Source: Verrucomicrobiota bacterium (GTDB taxonomy: Bacteria > Verrucomicrobiota > Verrucomicrobiia > Verrucomicrobiales > DEV007). Taken from it: a stretch of 21,816 nt of DNA. The stretch lies in NCBI GenBank assembly GCA_020629815.1, contig JAHDCN010000017.1, positions 1 to 21,816 on the forward strand, read 5' to 3'. Each line of letters starts with the position of its first letter. Positions within the stretch are counted from its first letter, which is position 1. A program made the translations under genes and the position numbers. Under the pieces are notes generated by a model, which saw only the letters and a program-made list of their open reading frames with translations, made no database searches and was not told where the DNA came from. Positions 14,675 to 21,816 of the stretch are shown piece by piece.

Positions 14675-16111
14675 TCACCTTTTCTTAACTGCAATCAAGG
14701 TGATGTCGTCACTTCGGGCAGCGCCTCCGCTGAAACGGTAGACAGCATTTTCCAGTGAATCCACAATCTCTTCTACAGGATTCTGGGATGCCTCTTTGAC
14801 CTCATCAATGAAACGATCCAAACCAAATTCGTCTCCCTCGGTGTTAGTCGCTTCAATCAAGCCGTCGGTGTAGAGAATTAAGACATCGTCGGGTTCCATT
14901 TGGATTCGATAGTCTCTTACTGATCTGGTGAATACTTCGCCCTCATCGATGCCGGCAGCCATCCCGGGGGGCTCGATAATTTCAATTTCGTTACTCTTAG
15001 CTCGATAAAGAATCGGCGGCTCATGTCCTGCACGAGCCATGGCTATGCGGTCCGAGTCCCGTTCCAAAATCAGGTAAAGCAGGCTGACAAACATGTCTTT
15101 CTTGATGTCAGTAAAAATCGACTGATTCACCGCATGGAGAACGACAGACGGGGAGTGGTTGCCTGCAATGTTGCTGCGCAGCAAAGAGCGGCACATAGCC
15201 GCAATCAGTGAAGCGGCAATCCCTTTGCCGCTCACATCTCCAATGGCGACTCCGAAGTGGTTTTTGTCGATTTCGACGTAGTCGTAGTAGTCGCCGCTGA
15301 CCAGTCTGGCAGCCCGATAGCAGGCCGCGACGTCGTAGTCTGACAACTGGGGTGGTTTGCTTGGTAGAAGCACGCGTTGAATTTCACTGGCTTGCTGAAG
15401 CTCTCGCTCGAGCTGATTTTTTTCATCGGCCTCGCGGTGAATCATAGCGCTGCCCAATGCGAATGAGCTTTGTTCGGAAATGCTGGCGAACACTTCGCGG
15501 TCATTTGGGGAAAAGTGTTTTCCTTTTCTGGTGACGGCCAGAACCCCGACGCGAATCGAACCGTAAATCAGTGGGCAGGCAATCAGGCTCACCTTGTCCT
15601 GAAAGCGATTAGACTCTCCTGAGAAAAGGCGGTGCGATGTGATTTCCTCTGCAAAGACTTCGCTCTGTCTTTCCAGGCAGCTTCCAATGAACGATTCTCC
15701 GAGAAGCAGTGGCGACAGCCGAACGTACCCCCGAAGTTGCTGAAGAGCCTCTTTGTCATCCTCGATCTGATTCAATTCCGGCGGAAGAGGCAGAACCGGC
15801 GCGGGAATTTTCGTTTGGCAAACAGGAACCAGCTTTTTGTTGGGCTCGTCGAAAACGTACAGTATCCCGGCATCTGCGCCAACGACCTTGGTCACGCCTT
15901 CAACGATGTAGCGATGAAGATTTCCCCGCGAGCTGTCCTGTTGCAGTGATTCGCCAAGGCCGTGCAGGAATTCAAACATTCTGCGTTCTTCCACCTGAAC
16001 TTCATCAAGCTCCTGCTTCACTTGTTCGGCGGTCCGATGCTCATTCACCCAAAGAAAAAGAGCAATCCCGATAAGCAGAAGGATCAGTGCTGCATAGATA
16101 AAATGTTCCAT
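14675..16111 (-). CDS. Membrane-anchored GAF/PP2C-type serine phosphatase (RsbU/SpoIIE-like)
   Basis: The 478-residue protein begins with a single transmembrane helix (4-22) and a short charged linker. A GAF-like sensor domain follows (about 60-225). The SpoIIE/PP2C phosphatase domain (about 255-476) has SGDYYDY (Asp274), GDVSGKG (Asp292), RAGHEPP, YTDGLIEA (Asp416) and SDDIT (Asp468/469), so the metal site is intact. Such proteins dephosphorylate STAS-domain antagonists and so switch partner proteins or sigma factors. The STAS gene lies 27 bp upstream in the same direction and is the obvious substrate. No anti-sigma kinase is in the window. The minus strand just before the ATG reads CCTCCTCGA, the reverse of a Shine-Dalgarno, so initiation does not rely on one. 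Confidence 0.92.
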   Translation of the reverse strand: MEHFIYAALILLLIGIALFLWVNEHRTAEQVKQELDEVQVEERRMFEFLHGLGESLQQDSSRGNLHRYIVEGVTKVVGADAGILYVFDEPNKKLVPVCQTKIPAPVLPLPPELNQIEDDKEALQQLRGYVRLSPLLLGESFIGSCLERQSEVFAEEITSHRLFSGESNRFQDKVSLIACPLIYGSIRVGVLAVTRKGKHFSPNDREVFASISEQSSFALGSAMIHREADEKNQLERELQQASEIQRVLLPSKPPQLSDYDVAACYRAARLVSGDYYDYVEIDKNHFGVAIGDVSGKGIAASLIAAMCRSLLRSNIAGNHSPSVVLHAVNQSIFTDIKKDMFVSLLYLILERDSDRIAMARAGHEPPILYRAKSNEIEIIEPPGMAAGIDEGEVFTRSVRDYRIQMEPDDVLILYTDGLIEATNTEGDEFGLDRFIDEVKEASQNPVEEIVDSLENAVYRFSGGAARSDDITLIAVKKR

Positions 16112-16138
16112 TCGAGGAGGAAAACCATGGGGAGGAGG

Positions 16139-16669
16139 CTACTCTGTTTCCTCTTCGTCTTGCTCTTTTCGAAGGAGGCTAAGCAGGGGATTAAAGCGTT
16201 TCCTGTTCTCCGAATTAGCTTCTGCCAGTGCCTCGTGGCACTCGATGATCATGTCAGCGCGTTCAGTTTTTTCCAATGCGGAGTCTCCGGCAGCAGGAAG
16301 CAGGACACTTGAAATCCGTTCTTTCAGTTCTGACCACTCGGATGCCTCGGCATGAAGCTGGATTTTGGAATCCAGTCCCAACTTAGTTATGGACTTGGCG
16401 TTTCGTTCGCAAGCGTCGACGACATGAACTCCTCCTTGTTCCCCTGTCTGCTCAACGTCTACAGCCAAACGGTAGAGCATGCCGATGAAGGTGGAATCGA
16501 TCCCTGAACAGTTCTCCAGATCGATCACAAAATTACGCAAGCCTTCATCAAAGCGGTCACGAAGAAATTTCTTCACATTCCCGCAGTTTCCCTGACCGGC
16601 TCGACCATCGACTTGAACCCACGTGGTGGATTCCAGACAGCCAACCGTTATGGAATCACACGCACTCAT
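16139..16669 (-). CDS. STAS-domain protein (anti-anti-sigma factor-like)
   Basis: The 176-residue protein has an N-terminal STAS domain (about 1-108). Its core motif is FVIDLENCSGIDSTFIGML; Ser59, or the neighbouring Thr60, is at the usual phosphorylation site of SpoIIAA/RsbV-type proteins. Phosphorylation would block binding to a partner kinase and the phosphatase next door would restore it. A C-terminal extension of about 65 residues, helical and charged and ending in a Glu-rich tail, is longer than in simple antagonists and may bind another partner. The start is ATG at 16669, with GGAAG seven bases upstream inside the last codons of the preceding lipoprotein gene, so the two are translationally coupled. 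Confidence 0.88.
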   Translation of the reverse strand: MSACDSITVGCLESTTWVQVDGRAGQGNCGNVKKFLRDRFDEGLRNFVIDLENCSGIDSTFIGMLYRLAVDVEQTGEQGGVHVVDACERNAKSITKLGLDSKIQLHAEASEWSELKERISSVLLPAAGDSALEKTERADMIIECHEALAEANSENRKRFNPLLSLLRKEQDEEETE

Positions 16670-16673
16670 CAGA

Positions 16674-17195
16674 TCACTTCCAGGCGTAGGATAGATATTC
16701 CGTAATCACCTCACCATTTCGGACAATGGAGGCCTTCCACATGGTGACCTGGCCATTTTCCTGATAGTCGTCGCCAACAATTTCGAACTTTGTCGTATTC
16801 TTCTTTTTCGGAGACTGGACTTCAATTTCTTTGGTCAATACCATCGGTCCTGTCTTTGCCTGACGGTAGTTCAGTCTAATCGTGGTAGGAACACCGACCT
16901 GGTCTGTTTCCCAGAAAACCGTGTAGTAGTTTCCAAAGCGGGTCTTCATTTCTGCCGCATCAACGGCGCCGTGAAGTAATCTCTTTTGCTCAAAGCGAAT
17001 CATTGGATCGTCCGTCCTTTCGAGAGCCGCGCTTTTCAAATGATACGGATTCACCTTGGTAATTGCCTCTGGCCCTGTGCTGCTGGGCACAGTGCAAGAG
17101 GAAAAGGTCAGTGCAGAAACCGCAAGAACGACCGAAGGGAGATTTCGGAAAGCGAAATTCATTCGTTTCAAATCAGTCTGTACGGTTCGCTTCAT
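16674..17195 (-). CDS. Putative lipoprotein of unknown function
   Basis: This is a 173-residue protein with a basic N-terminus, a hydrophobic stretch (VVLAVSALTF) and a cysteine (Cys34) in the lipobox-like sequence TFSSC. The -3 residue is Phe, so the lipobox is not ideal. The mature part is probably beta-rich, with FGNYYTVFWET, a Thr/Lys-rich middle and a C-terminal EYLSYAWK. No known family is recognised. The ATG at 17162 (residue 12) is an alternative start that gives a more usual signal peptide length. It is followed directly by the STAS gene, whose ribosome binding site lies in its last codons, so it belongs to the same transcript. Confidence 0.78.
   Translation of the reverse strand: MKRTVQTDLKRMNFAFRNLPSVVLAVSALTFSSCTVPSSTGPEAITKVNPYHLKSAALERTDDPMIRFEQKRLLHGAVDAAEMKTRFGNYYTVFWETDQVGVPTTIRLNYRQAKTGPMVLTKEIEVQSPKKKNTTKFEIVGDDYQENGQVTMWKASIVRNGEVITEYLSYAWK
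16677..16681 (-). promoter_or_regulatory. Coupled Shine-Dalgarno for the STAS gene
   Basis: GGAAG is placed seven bases before ATG 16669 and directly before the TGA of the lipoprotein gene. It supports the chosen start and coupling of the two genes. Confidence 0.5.
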
Positions 17196-17229
17196 TCACA
17201 ATTTTGTCACGCACGAATTTGCAAATTCT

Positions 17230-18162
17230 TTACGGAAGGTAAGGCATGCCCGGTGGTCTTTCGGAGATCATACGGAACTGCTTTTTTTCATAGTTTACGT
17301 TGGCTTCCGCTTCGGTAAGCCCACCCGCTACAGCGACGCTGCCGGAGTCGTTGGTCACGATCCTCGGTCGGTTCGTGCCTTTCTCGACGTAGCGCTCCTG
17401 AATAACCGGGTCACCGTCGATGTCGATGACGATGTAAGAGTACTTTTGCGGGGAAGACATATGCAGAACGTGGAGTCGGTTCGTTCGGTCGATGGCATGC
17501 TCCGGCGGCCTCACGGATATATAATCTCCAAGCGGGTAGGTGCGAAACACCATTCCTGAATCACTGTCTCTCAGTCTAAAATACAGGGATTTGTTTCGTG
17601 CACCGTGGTAATACGTCATCAAGGAATACTCGCGGTTTGTCCCAGCTCTGGGGTGACCTTGGGGAACGCCAACGATTTGACTCCATAGGGCCTGGCCATC
17701 GGTTACCTGCACGGATACGACCCCGGTATTAAAGACTCGATTGATTTGAGGGAAGTTCACCGTTGCTTTCACCCGGTAGATTCCAATCTGCGCCATGGGG
17801 TAATATTTGTTAATGGTTACCTTGTGCTTATGGCTTTGGCCCGCTGCCAGCACGATAGGTTTTTCATTCCGAACTCGCTGAACCGGCGAAATGAGGTGGC
17901 CTTTGCCATTGTAAACGGTGAAGTCCAGCCAACTTAATCCTTCACTTTCGCCGAAAACCAGATCGCGGCCGGCTCTATTGATTATGGTGAGCTCTCCAGT
18001 CACCGGCTCGTGAGCCACATAAAGGCTGCGATCCATTTTCAGGGACACCTGAATTTGGGCTTCGATGAATTCTGTTGTCAGTAACAGGGAAAACGCCACG
18101 CAGACCACTCGCAAGTACCGGCAGCAAAAGCTCTTCATATTGTGGTGGCTGTTCCAATTCAT
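17230..18162 (-). CDS. Exported protein of unknown function, beta-sandwich-like
   Basis: The 310-residue protein has a signal peptide (basic region to about 18, hydrophobic core VVCVAFSLLL, cleavage expected after FIEA). The mature N-terminal half looks like an Ig/beta-sandwich domain: MDRSLYVAHEPVTGELTI and a later GIYRVKATVNF are typical strands. The second half has LYFRLRDSDSGMVFRTYPLG and LHVLHMSSPQKYSYIVIDI. I do not recognise a named family. The start at 18162 is well supported by GAGAGG six bases upstream, although the signal peptide would also fit ATG 18138. It is the first gene of the minus-strand run that goes on to the lipoprotein, STAS and phosphatase genes, and is divergent from the polysaccharide gene. 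Confidence 0.85.
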   Translation of the reverse strand: MNWNSHHNMKSFCCRYLRVVCVAFSLLLTTEFIEAQIQVSLKMDRSLYVAHEPVTGELTIINRAGRDLVFGESEGLSWLDFTVYNGKGHLISPVQRVRNEKPIVLAAGQSHKHKVTINKYYPMAQIGIYRVKATVNFPQINRVFNTGVVSVQVTDGQALWSQIVGVPQGHPRAGTNREYSLMTYYHGARNKSLYFRLRDSDSGMVFRTYPLGDYISVRPPEHAIDRTNRLHVLHMSSPQKYSYIVIDIDGDPVIQERYVEKGTNRPRIVTNDSGSVAVAGGLTEAEANVNYEKKQFRMISERPPGMPYLP

Positions 18163-18168
18163 AACATT

Positions 18169-18174
18169 CCTCTC
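18169..18174 (-). promoter_or_regulatory. Shine-Dalgarno for the exported beta-sandwich protein
   Basis: GAGAGG stands six bases before ATG 18162. It is the strongest ribosome binding site in the window and decides this start over ATG 18138. Confidence 0.65.
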
Positions 18175-18192
18175 ACTCTGACGTTTATCGTC

Positions 18193-18206
18193 CCTAATCG
18201 ATTAGG
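18193..18206. promoter_or_regulatory. Perfect 14-bp palindrome in a divergent promoter region (candidate operator)
   Basis: CCTAATCGATTAGG is its own reverse complement. It lies 31-44 bases upstream of the minus-strand gene and about 120 bases upstream of the plus-strand gene, within the 166-bp divergent gap. The bound protein, if any, is not known. Confidence 0.4.
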
Positions 18207-18302
18207 AGAAATCAAGCTTCGAAATCCAGTTCTGTTTAAGTAAAGCACACCTGATTATTATGAAAAATTAAATTTTTGTATTTCCGTATCTTTTGTGTTA
18301 TC

Positions 18303-18308
18303 TAGAAT
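18303..18308 (+). promoter_or_regulatory. Possible -10 element for the O-antigen-ligase-like gene
   Basis: TAGAAT matches TATAAT at five of six positions, in an A/T-rich stretch 20 bases before the start codon. No convincing -35 is seen at the right spacing, so the call is tentative. An A/T palindrome (18263-18277) lies just upstream. Confidence 0.25.
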
Positions 18309-18314
18309 CTGTTT

Positions 18315-18320
18315 AAAAGG
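18315..18320 (+). promoter_or_regulatory. Shine-Dalgarno for the O-antigen-ligase-like gene
   Basis: AAAAGG is eight bases before ATG 18329, supporting that start. Confidence 0.5.
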
Positions 18321-18328
18321 TTATAGAA

Positions 18329-20446
18329 ATGAGAATCAACTGGCGCACCTTGGTTATCCTGGTTTTTTTGATCGGTTTTCTGGTCATTGGTCTCGTAGGG
18401 GCACCTACTTCAATGACCTTTATCTGGCCTGCTTACATGATTTTCGGTCTGGCGGCCATCCTCTCAATTGCTTGTTTGTTTAACACCACGTATTTCGGAA
18501 TCCCAAAGTGGGCGTTTGGTTCTGTGTTCCTCCTACTTGCCTATGTCACCATTCGCGCAACCGACTCTGAAGTTGCGTATTTTTCCCGGGAAGACTCCTC
18601 TTTGCTGATTGTTTGTTTTATCGCCTACTCACTCTTCGTGACTCTGTTCACGGAGGTGAAGTGGCGCCGAGCGTTGTTTTGGGTGATTACTGCCTTGGCA
18701 GTGGTCAACGTCGTGTATGCTCTGCTGCAACTATTTGTATCTCCGACTGTTTGGATCATTCCTGGGTACGAGCGAACCTTCACACAGCGTATTGGCGGGT
18801 TATTTAACCAGCCTGATCATTTTGCCTGCTTTATGGCAGTCACCATTCCGCTCTTGCTGGCCTCTTCGCTTTTTGGAAATCATGGGCGTGGCATGAGAGT
18901 TTCTCTCGTGGTTCTTGCGGTTATGAGTATGGCCGTAACTCTGTTCTCAAAAAGCGCGGTGGGTTACCTGGCTGTCGCTGTTAGTGTGGGGGCTTTCGTT
19001 TCGCTGAGTCTGTTTCTCACATGGCAGAATTTGAATCGCCGTCTTCGCAAATACATCGTTACTCTGGGAATCGTGAGCTCGATCGTATTTGGTGGCATCT
19101 TGTTCACAAACTTTGGGTCGGTTTATGAGAGAATCACCACCAAAGCCGGGGGAATTCAATTGGAGCAGGTATGGGAGTCTGCAAGACTGCAGTTCGCCTC
19201 CGAGCCGATTGCCGGGACAGGGAGTCGGAGCTTTTATTTTCACAGCCGACGTCACTCCTCCGGCCTGAACCCAAACAAAGGTACGGAACCCGAGTTTGCC
19301 CACAATGAGTATCTGCAGGTGCTTGCTGAGTATGGACTGATTGGGCTGTTGCTCGTCTTGGCCATTGCGGTAACACACTTCCGACCCGGATTTCAATTTG
19401 TTAGTGCCTACCGAGGATTCAAGTCAGCAACAGATTGGCCAATCCCTCGTTCGGATCATCTCGCCTGGGTGGTTGGGGGAATTGCCGGGCTGGCTGCTAT
19501 CGCGGTGCAATCCTGTTTCGATTATGTGATGCATGTGCCGTCTATCGCAATCCTGGCCTCGGCGCTACTCGGTTTCCTTGCGTGTCCAGATCCGATGTCG
19601 AATGCTCTGAAAGAAAAGGAGCAGACCTATCTCCCGGGAGGCAGCTATTTGTTTGTCACCCGTGCGTTCTCTTTCGGAAGTGGCTTGGCTCTGGTTCTAC
19701 TGGGCATGTTATTTTCCAGAAGCGAGTGGCACTACGAGAAGGCCAGGCTGGCCTTCGAGGCAAATCCAACGAACTTTACCGCATTTTCTGATTTGGAAGA
19801 GTCTCGACGACTCGACCCGAACAATCCCTACGCCTACAGCTTGAGTGCGCATGTTCAGGTGGCGACCATTCAATCAGAAATGCCAGAGCCAGCTCGCGTT
19901 GCGGCATTGGAGGCCGCTGAGGATATGTTTGCGAAAGCATTCACGCTATATCCTTACGACGTTTTTGCGGCAGTTGGTCACAGCGCAGTTCTCGATGCAT
20001 TGGGCAGGGAAGATAGCGCCCTTGAGAGAATCCATTTCGCACGGGAGTGGGCACCTTCCTATGGCAATTTGATGCTGGCAGAAGCAGAACATCACCTTCG
20101 GTATGGCAATATAACTCGCGCAGAGGAATCTTATCTTGCTGCGCGCGGTGCTGATGCATTCCGCAATGAAAAGGCTGCGGACGATGGGTTAAACCTAATT
20201 ACTGAGTGGAGACGCGTAGCTGCGATTGGGCGCGGAGCACCGAATTCTATAGAAGCAGAAAGAGCCATTCCGGATGTATCGATTGAAGAGAGGGCTCTTT
20301 CGGGTCAGGCGGAGGCGGTTGATCAAAAAGTTTCTGAAATCACAGAGGAAGCAGCACCACTGCTCGATGAACTGAAGAATATTTACGATGAATTGTCAGA
20401 ACCTGCGGAAGATAGTGTGACCGAAGGAGCTGGTGGGGCGCTCTAA
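18329..20446 (+). CDS. O-antigen ligase/polymerase-like membrane protein with C-terminal TPR region
   Basis: The 705-residue protein has about 12 hydrophobic segments in residues 5-470. A large loop with EPEFAHNEYLQVLAEYGLIG (His325) is the Wzy_C/WaaL signature. These enzymes join lipid-linked glycans to an acceptor or polymerise repeat units in the periplasm. From about 470 the sequence becomes soluble and helical with TPR-like repeats (for example ARLAFEANPTNFTAFSDLEE and REDSALERIHFAREWAPSYG). An acidic tail ends in a Gly/Ala-rich stretch. Bacterial O-antigen-ligase-like proteins with TPR tails are known and may contact protein partners or act in glycoprotein or exopolysaccharide systems. 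No other glycan-synthesis genes are in the window apart from the methyltransferase 24 bp downstream. Confidence 0.88.
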   Translation: MRINWRTLVILVFLIGFLVIGLVGAPTSMTFIWPAYMIFGLAAILSIACLFNTTYFGIPKWAFGSVFLLLAYVTIRATDSEVAYFSREDSSLLIVCFIAYSLFVTLFTEVKWRRALFWVITALAVVNVVYALLQLFVSPTVWIIPGYERTFTQRIGGLFNQPDHFACFMAVTIPLLLASSLFGNHGRGMRVSLVVLAVMSMAVTLFSKSAVGYLAVAVSVGAFVSLSLFLTWQNLNRRLRKYIVTLGIVSSIVFGGILFTNFGSVYERITTKAGGIQLEQVWESARLQFASEPIAGTGSRSFYFHSRRHSSGLNPNKGTEPEFAHNEYLQVLAEYGLIGLLLVLAIAVTHFRPGFQFVSAYRGFKSATDWPIPRSDHLAWVVGGIAGLAAIAVQSCFDYVMHVPSIAILASALLGFLACPDPMSNALKEKEQTYLPGGSYLFVTRAFSFGSGLALVLLGMLFSRSEWHYEKARLAFEANPTNFTAFSDLEESRRLDPNNPYAYSLSAHVQVATIQSEMPEPARVAALEAAEDMFAKAFTLYPYDVFAAVGHSAVLDALGREDSALERIHFAREWAPSYGNLMLAEAEHHLRYGNITRAEESYLAARGADAFRNEKAADDGLNLITEWRRVAAIGRGAPNSIEAERAIPDVSIEERALSGQAEAVDQKVSEITEEAAPLLDELKNIYDELSEPAEDSVTEGAGGAL

Positions 20447-20470
20447 CAGTCGAAAAGAACGACTACACGA

Positions 20471-21190
20471 ATGCAGACTTTTCTGGTCAAGTTATACGAG
20501 ATCATCAACCCGGTGATTGGCCAACCTCTGAAGAATTTCGCTCACTGGGTTCGCCGTGTCGTGTTTGGTGACAGCTCGCAATTAGGCGAGTCTATGATTG
20601 TGAAAGGGCATGTCAAAAGCGACTGGCCCAAGTGGTTTGTTGATGTGGGAGCCAATGATGGCGTCACTGTCTCCAATTCTCTGATGTTTCTGAAAAAGGG
20701 CTGGGACGTCATTTTGGTAGAGCCGAATCCCTCGATTTTCAAAAAGCTCACAGAAAATGTTTCTGCTTTTCCAGGGGCTCACCCGGTTCAGAAAGCGTGC
20801 TCGGCTGAGAAAGGTAAGGTATCGCTGACTATTTTTGAGGAGGACCCCTATGGGATGTACTCCCGGCTCGGTAGTGGTGAGGCCCGAGAGCAGCATGAGG
20901 GCCCCATCGCCGAAGTTGTCGAGGTCGAGGCCGACACCCTTACTTCCATTCTGGAGCAAAATAATTGTCCAAAGGATTTTGGGGTGCTTTCTGTCGATAC
21001 AGAAGGATTTGATCTGGCAGTTTTGAAATCTCTCGATTTCTCCGTGTTTCGCCCGCGAATGGTCATCACAGAGACCGATGAGGATGAAAGTGAAGAACAG
21101 CTCAAAGTTGACTTCCTGACTGAATGCGGTTTCACGGTGGTAGGCCAAACTCAGGTAAACTCCGTCTGGAAGCGAAACGACTTGCTATAG
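20471..21190 (+). CDS. FkbM-family SAM-dependent methyltransferase
   Basis: The 239-residue protein has the Rossmann motif FVDVGANDG (56-64), then VILVEPNP with Glu84 for the ribose of S-adenosylmethionine. The FkbM signature [18 protein letters not shown] is at 173-190, followed by RPRMVITE. FkbM enzymes usually O-methylate sugars or polyketides. Beside an O-antigen-ligase-like gene the substrate is probably a surface glycan, by inference. It starts 24 bp after that gene, with no good Shine-Dalgarno, in a spacer that contains a small inverted repeat (AGTCG/CGACT, 20448-20464). The length is normal for the family. Confidence 0.9.
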   Translation: MQTFLVKLYEIINPVIGQPLKNFAHWVRRVVFGDSSQLGESMIVKGHVKSDWPKWFVDVGANDGVTVSNSLMFLKKGWDVILVEPNPSIFKKLTENVSAFPGAHPVQKACSAEKGKVSLTIFEEDPYGMYSRLGSGEAREQHEGPIAEVVEVEADTLTSILEQNNCPKDFGVLSVDTEGFDLAVLKSLDFSVFRPRMVITETDEDESEEQLKVDFLTECGFTVVGQTQVNSVWKRNDLL

Positions 21191-21201
21191 CTGGCCGCAC
21201 T

Positions 21202-21218
21202 TTTCCCGATGCGGGAAA
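21202..21218 (+). terminator. Short perfect hairpin after the FkbM gene
   Basis: TTTCCCG and CGGGAAA pair perfectly around ATG, 11 bases past the stop at 21190. The stem is only seven pairs, three of them A/T, and no T run follows, so it is at best a weak terminator. Confidence 0.3.
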
Positions 21219-21242
21219 TTACATCCTGATGTATACGACCCT

Positions 21243-21816
21243 ATGTCGTTACGCGGGAAGCTGGAACAACATTTCGGGCATACCGAGTTTCGCCCCGGCC
21301 AGGAGGATGTCATAGAGGTCCTTCTCGCCGGTCGATCGTCACTGGCCGTGTTTCCCACCGGCGGTGGAAAAAGCCTCTGCTACCAACTGCCGGCGCTACT
21401 GCTTGATGGGCTAACCCTGGTCGTTTCTCCTTTGATCGCCCTGATGAAAGATCAGGTCGAGGCCTTACAGGAGCGCGGACATCCGGCGGCCCGCCTTGAC
21501 TCCACGCTGACTGCAGCCGAAGCCGGCGCAATTTACGACCGGATGCGCTCCGGGGAACTCAAGCTGCTCTACGTCGCACCGGAAAGGCTGGCGAACGAAG
21601 GATTCCTTTCGCGCTTGCGGCAGTGCCCAATCAGTCTGCTGGCGGTTGATGAAGCCCATTGTATTTCTGAATGGGGTCACAACTTCCGGCCCGATTATTT
21701 GAAACTGGCACAATTGGTTGATGACTTGAAGATCGAACGGGTGCTGGCACTTACCGCCACTGCGACGCCAAAAGTATCCGCCGAAATTCGAGAGCGTTTT
21801 GCGATCACCGAAGACG
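21243..21816 (+). CDS. recQ: ATP-dependent DNA helicase RecQ, N-terminal part (cut by window edge)
   Basis: An ATG at 21243 opens 191 codons to the end of the window without a stop. Motifs come in RecQ order: motif 0 FRPGQEDVI (16-24), Walker A PTGGGKS (38-44), [11 protein letters not shown] (62-72), DEAH in [17 protein letters not shown] (136-139), and motif III ALTATAT (169-175). RecQ unwinds DNA 3' to 5' in recombination and fork repair. The remaining helicase, zinc-binding and HRDC regions lie beyond the window, so RecQ versus a short RecQ-like protein cannot be settled. The start lacks a clear Shine-Dalgarno; the first ten residues fit the family's start. It is the only gene here without an apparent link to its neighbours. 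Confidence 0.9.
   Translation, partial: MSLRGKLEQHFGHTEFRPGQEDVIEVLLAGRSSLAVFPTGGGKSLCYQLPALLLDGLTLVVSPLIALMKDQVEALQERGHPAARLDSTLTAAEAGAIYDRMRSGELKLLYVAPERLANEGFLSRLRQCPISLLAVDEAHCISEWGHNFRPDYLKLAQLVDDLKIERVLALTATATPKVSAEIRERFAITED

Noticed and set aside
13600..14700. Search for a CIRCE operator (TTAGCACTC and its inverse) before grpE or dnaJ.
   Set aside because: No such inverted repeat is visible in the gaps upstream of either gene.
18263..18277. AAAAATT-A-AATTTTT palindrome in the divergent gap.
   Set aside because: Such strings are common by chance in A/T-rich promoter DNA; kept only as a note to the -10 entry.
1..21816. CRISPR array, insertion sequences, prophage, toxin-antitoxin pairs, tRNA or rRNA genes.
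   Set aside because: No evenly spaced repeat-spacer pattern, transposase, integrase or structural RNA signature was seen; the only short tandem repeat has contiguous 22-bp units without spacers.

Overview
The window reads as chromosome of a Gram-negative bacterium, most likely a member of the Verrucomicrobiota (Opitutae/Puniceicoccales-like). This is an inference from gene style, not from a marker gene. An OmpA-type peptidoglycan-binding protein, a Wzy/WaaL-type polymer enzyme and several exported proteins of no known family point to a diderm envelope. The base composition is moderate. Only some genes have a clear Shine-Dalgarno sequence, and TTG and GTG starts occur. I see no rRNA, tRNA, CRISPR array, transposase, phage gene or pseudogene; the genes are mostly intact and closely packed.

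Region 1 (1-4394, minus strand) is an envelope-like cluster. It holds an OmpA protein carrying a long series of BON-like units, an 85-residue membrane protein, a 695-residue membrane-anchored coiled-coil protein ending in three helix-hairpin-helix-like repeats, and the start of an AIM24-family protein. The small membrane protein shares the transmembrane/coil motif of its larger neighbour. This is the best candidate for an undescribed system: an inner-membrane and periplasmic scaffold with cytoplasmic coils and helix-hairpin-helix heads.

Region 2 (4508-9596, minus) is a compact run: surE, a class 3 lipase, two exported proteins of unknown function, a phoH-like ATPase and a stand-alone ABC ATPase. 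SurE is divergent from phosphatidylserine decarboxylase (9712-10608, plus). The gap between them holds nearly three copies of a 22-bp direct repeat.

Region 3 (10614-18162, minus) runs, in transcription order, through an exported protein, a putative lipoprotein, a STAS-domain protein, a membrane-anchored GAF/PP2C (RsbU/SpoIIE-like) phosphatase, grpE, dnaJ, a HAD phosphatase and an LplT-like MFS transporter. It couples a partner-switching pair (phosphatase and STAS antagonist) to the heat-shock co-chaperones. The MFS protein, the HAD enzyme and the convergent psd suggest a loose phospholipid theme.

Region 4 (18329-21816, plus) has an O-antigen-ligase-like membrane protein with a TPR tail, an FkbM-type methyltransferase and the N-terminal part of a RecQ helicase, which runs off the window. 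The 166-bp divergent gap before it contains a perfect 14-bp palindrome that could be an operator.
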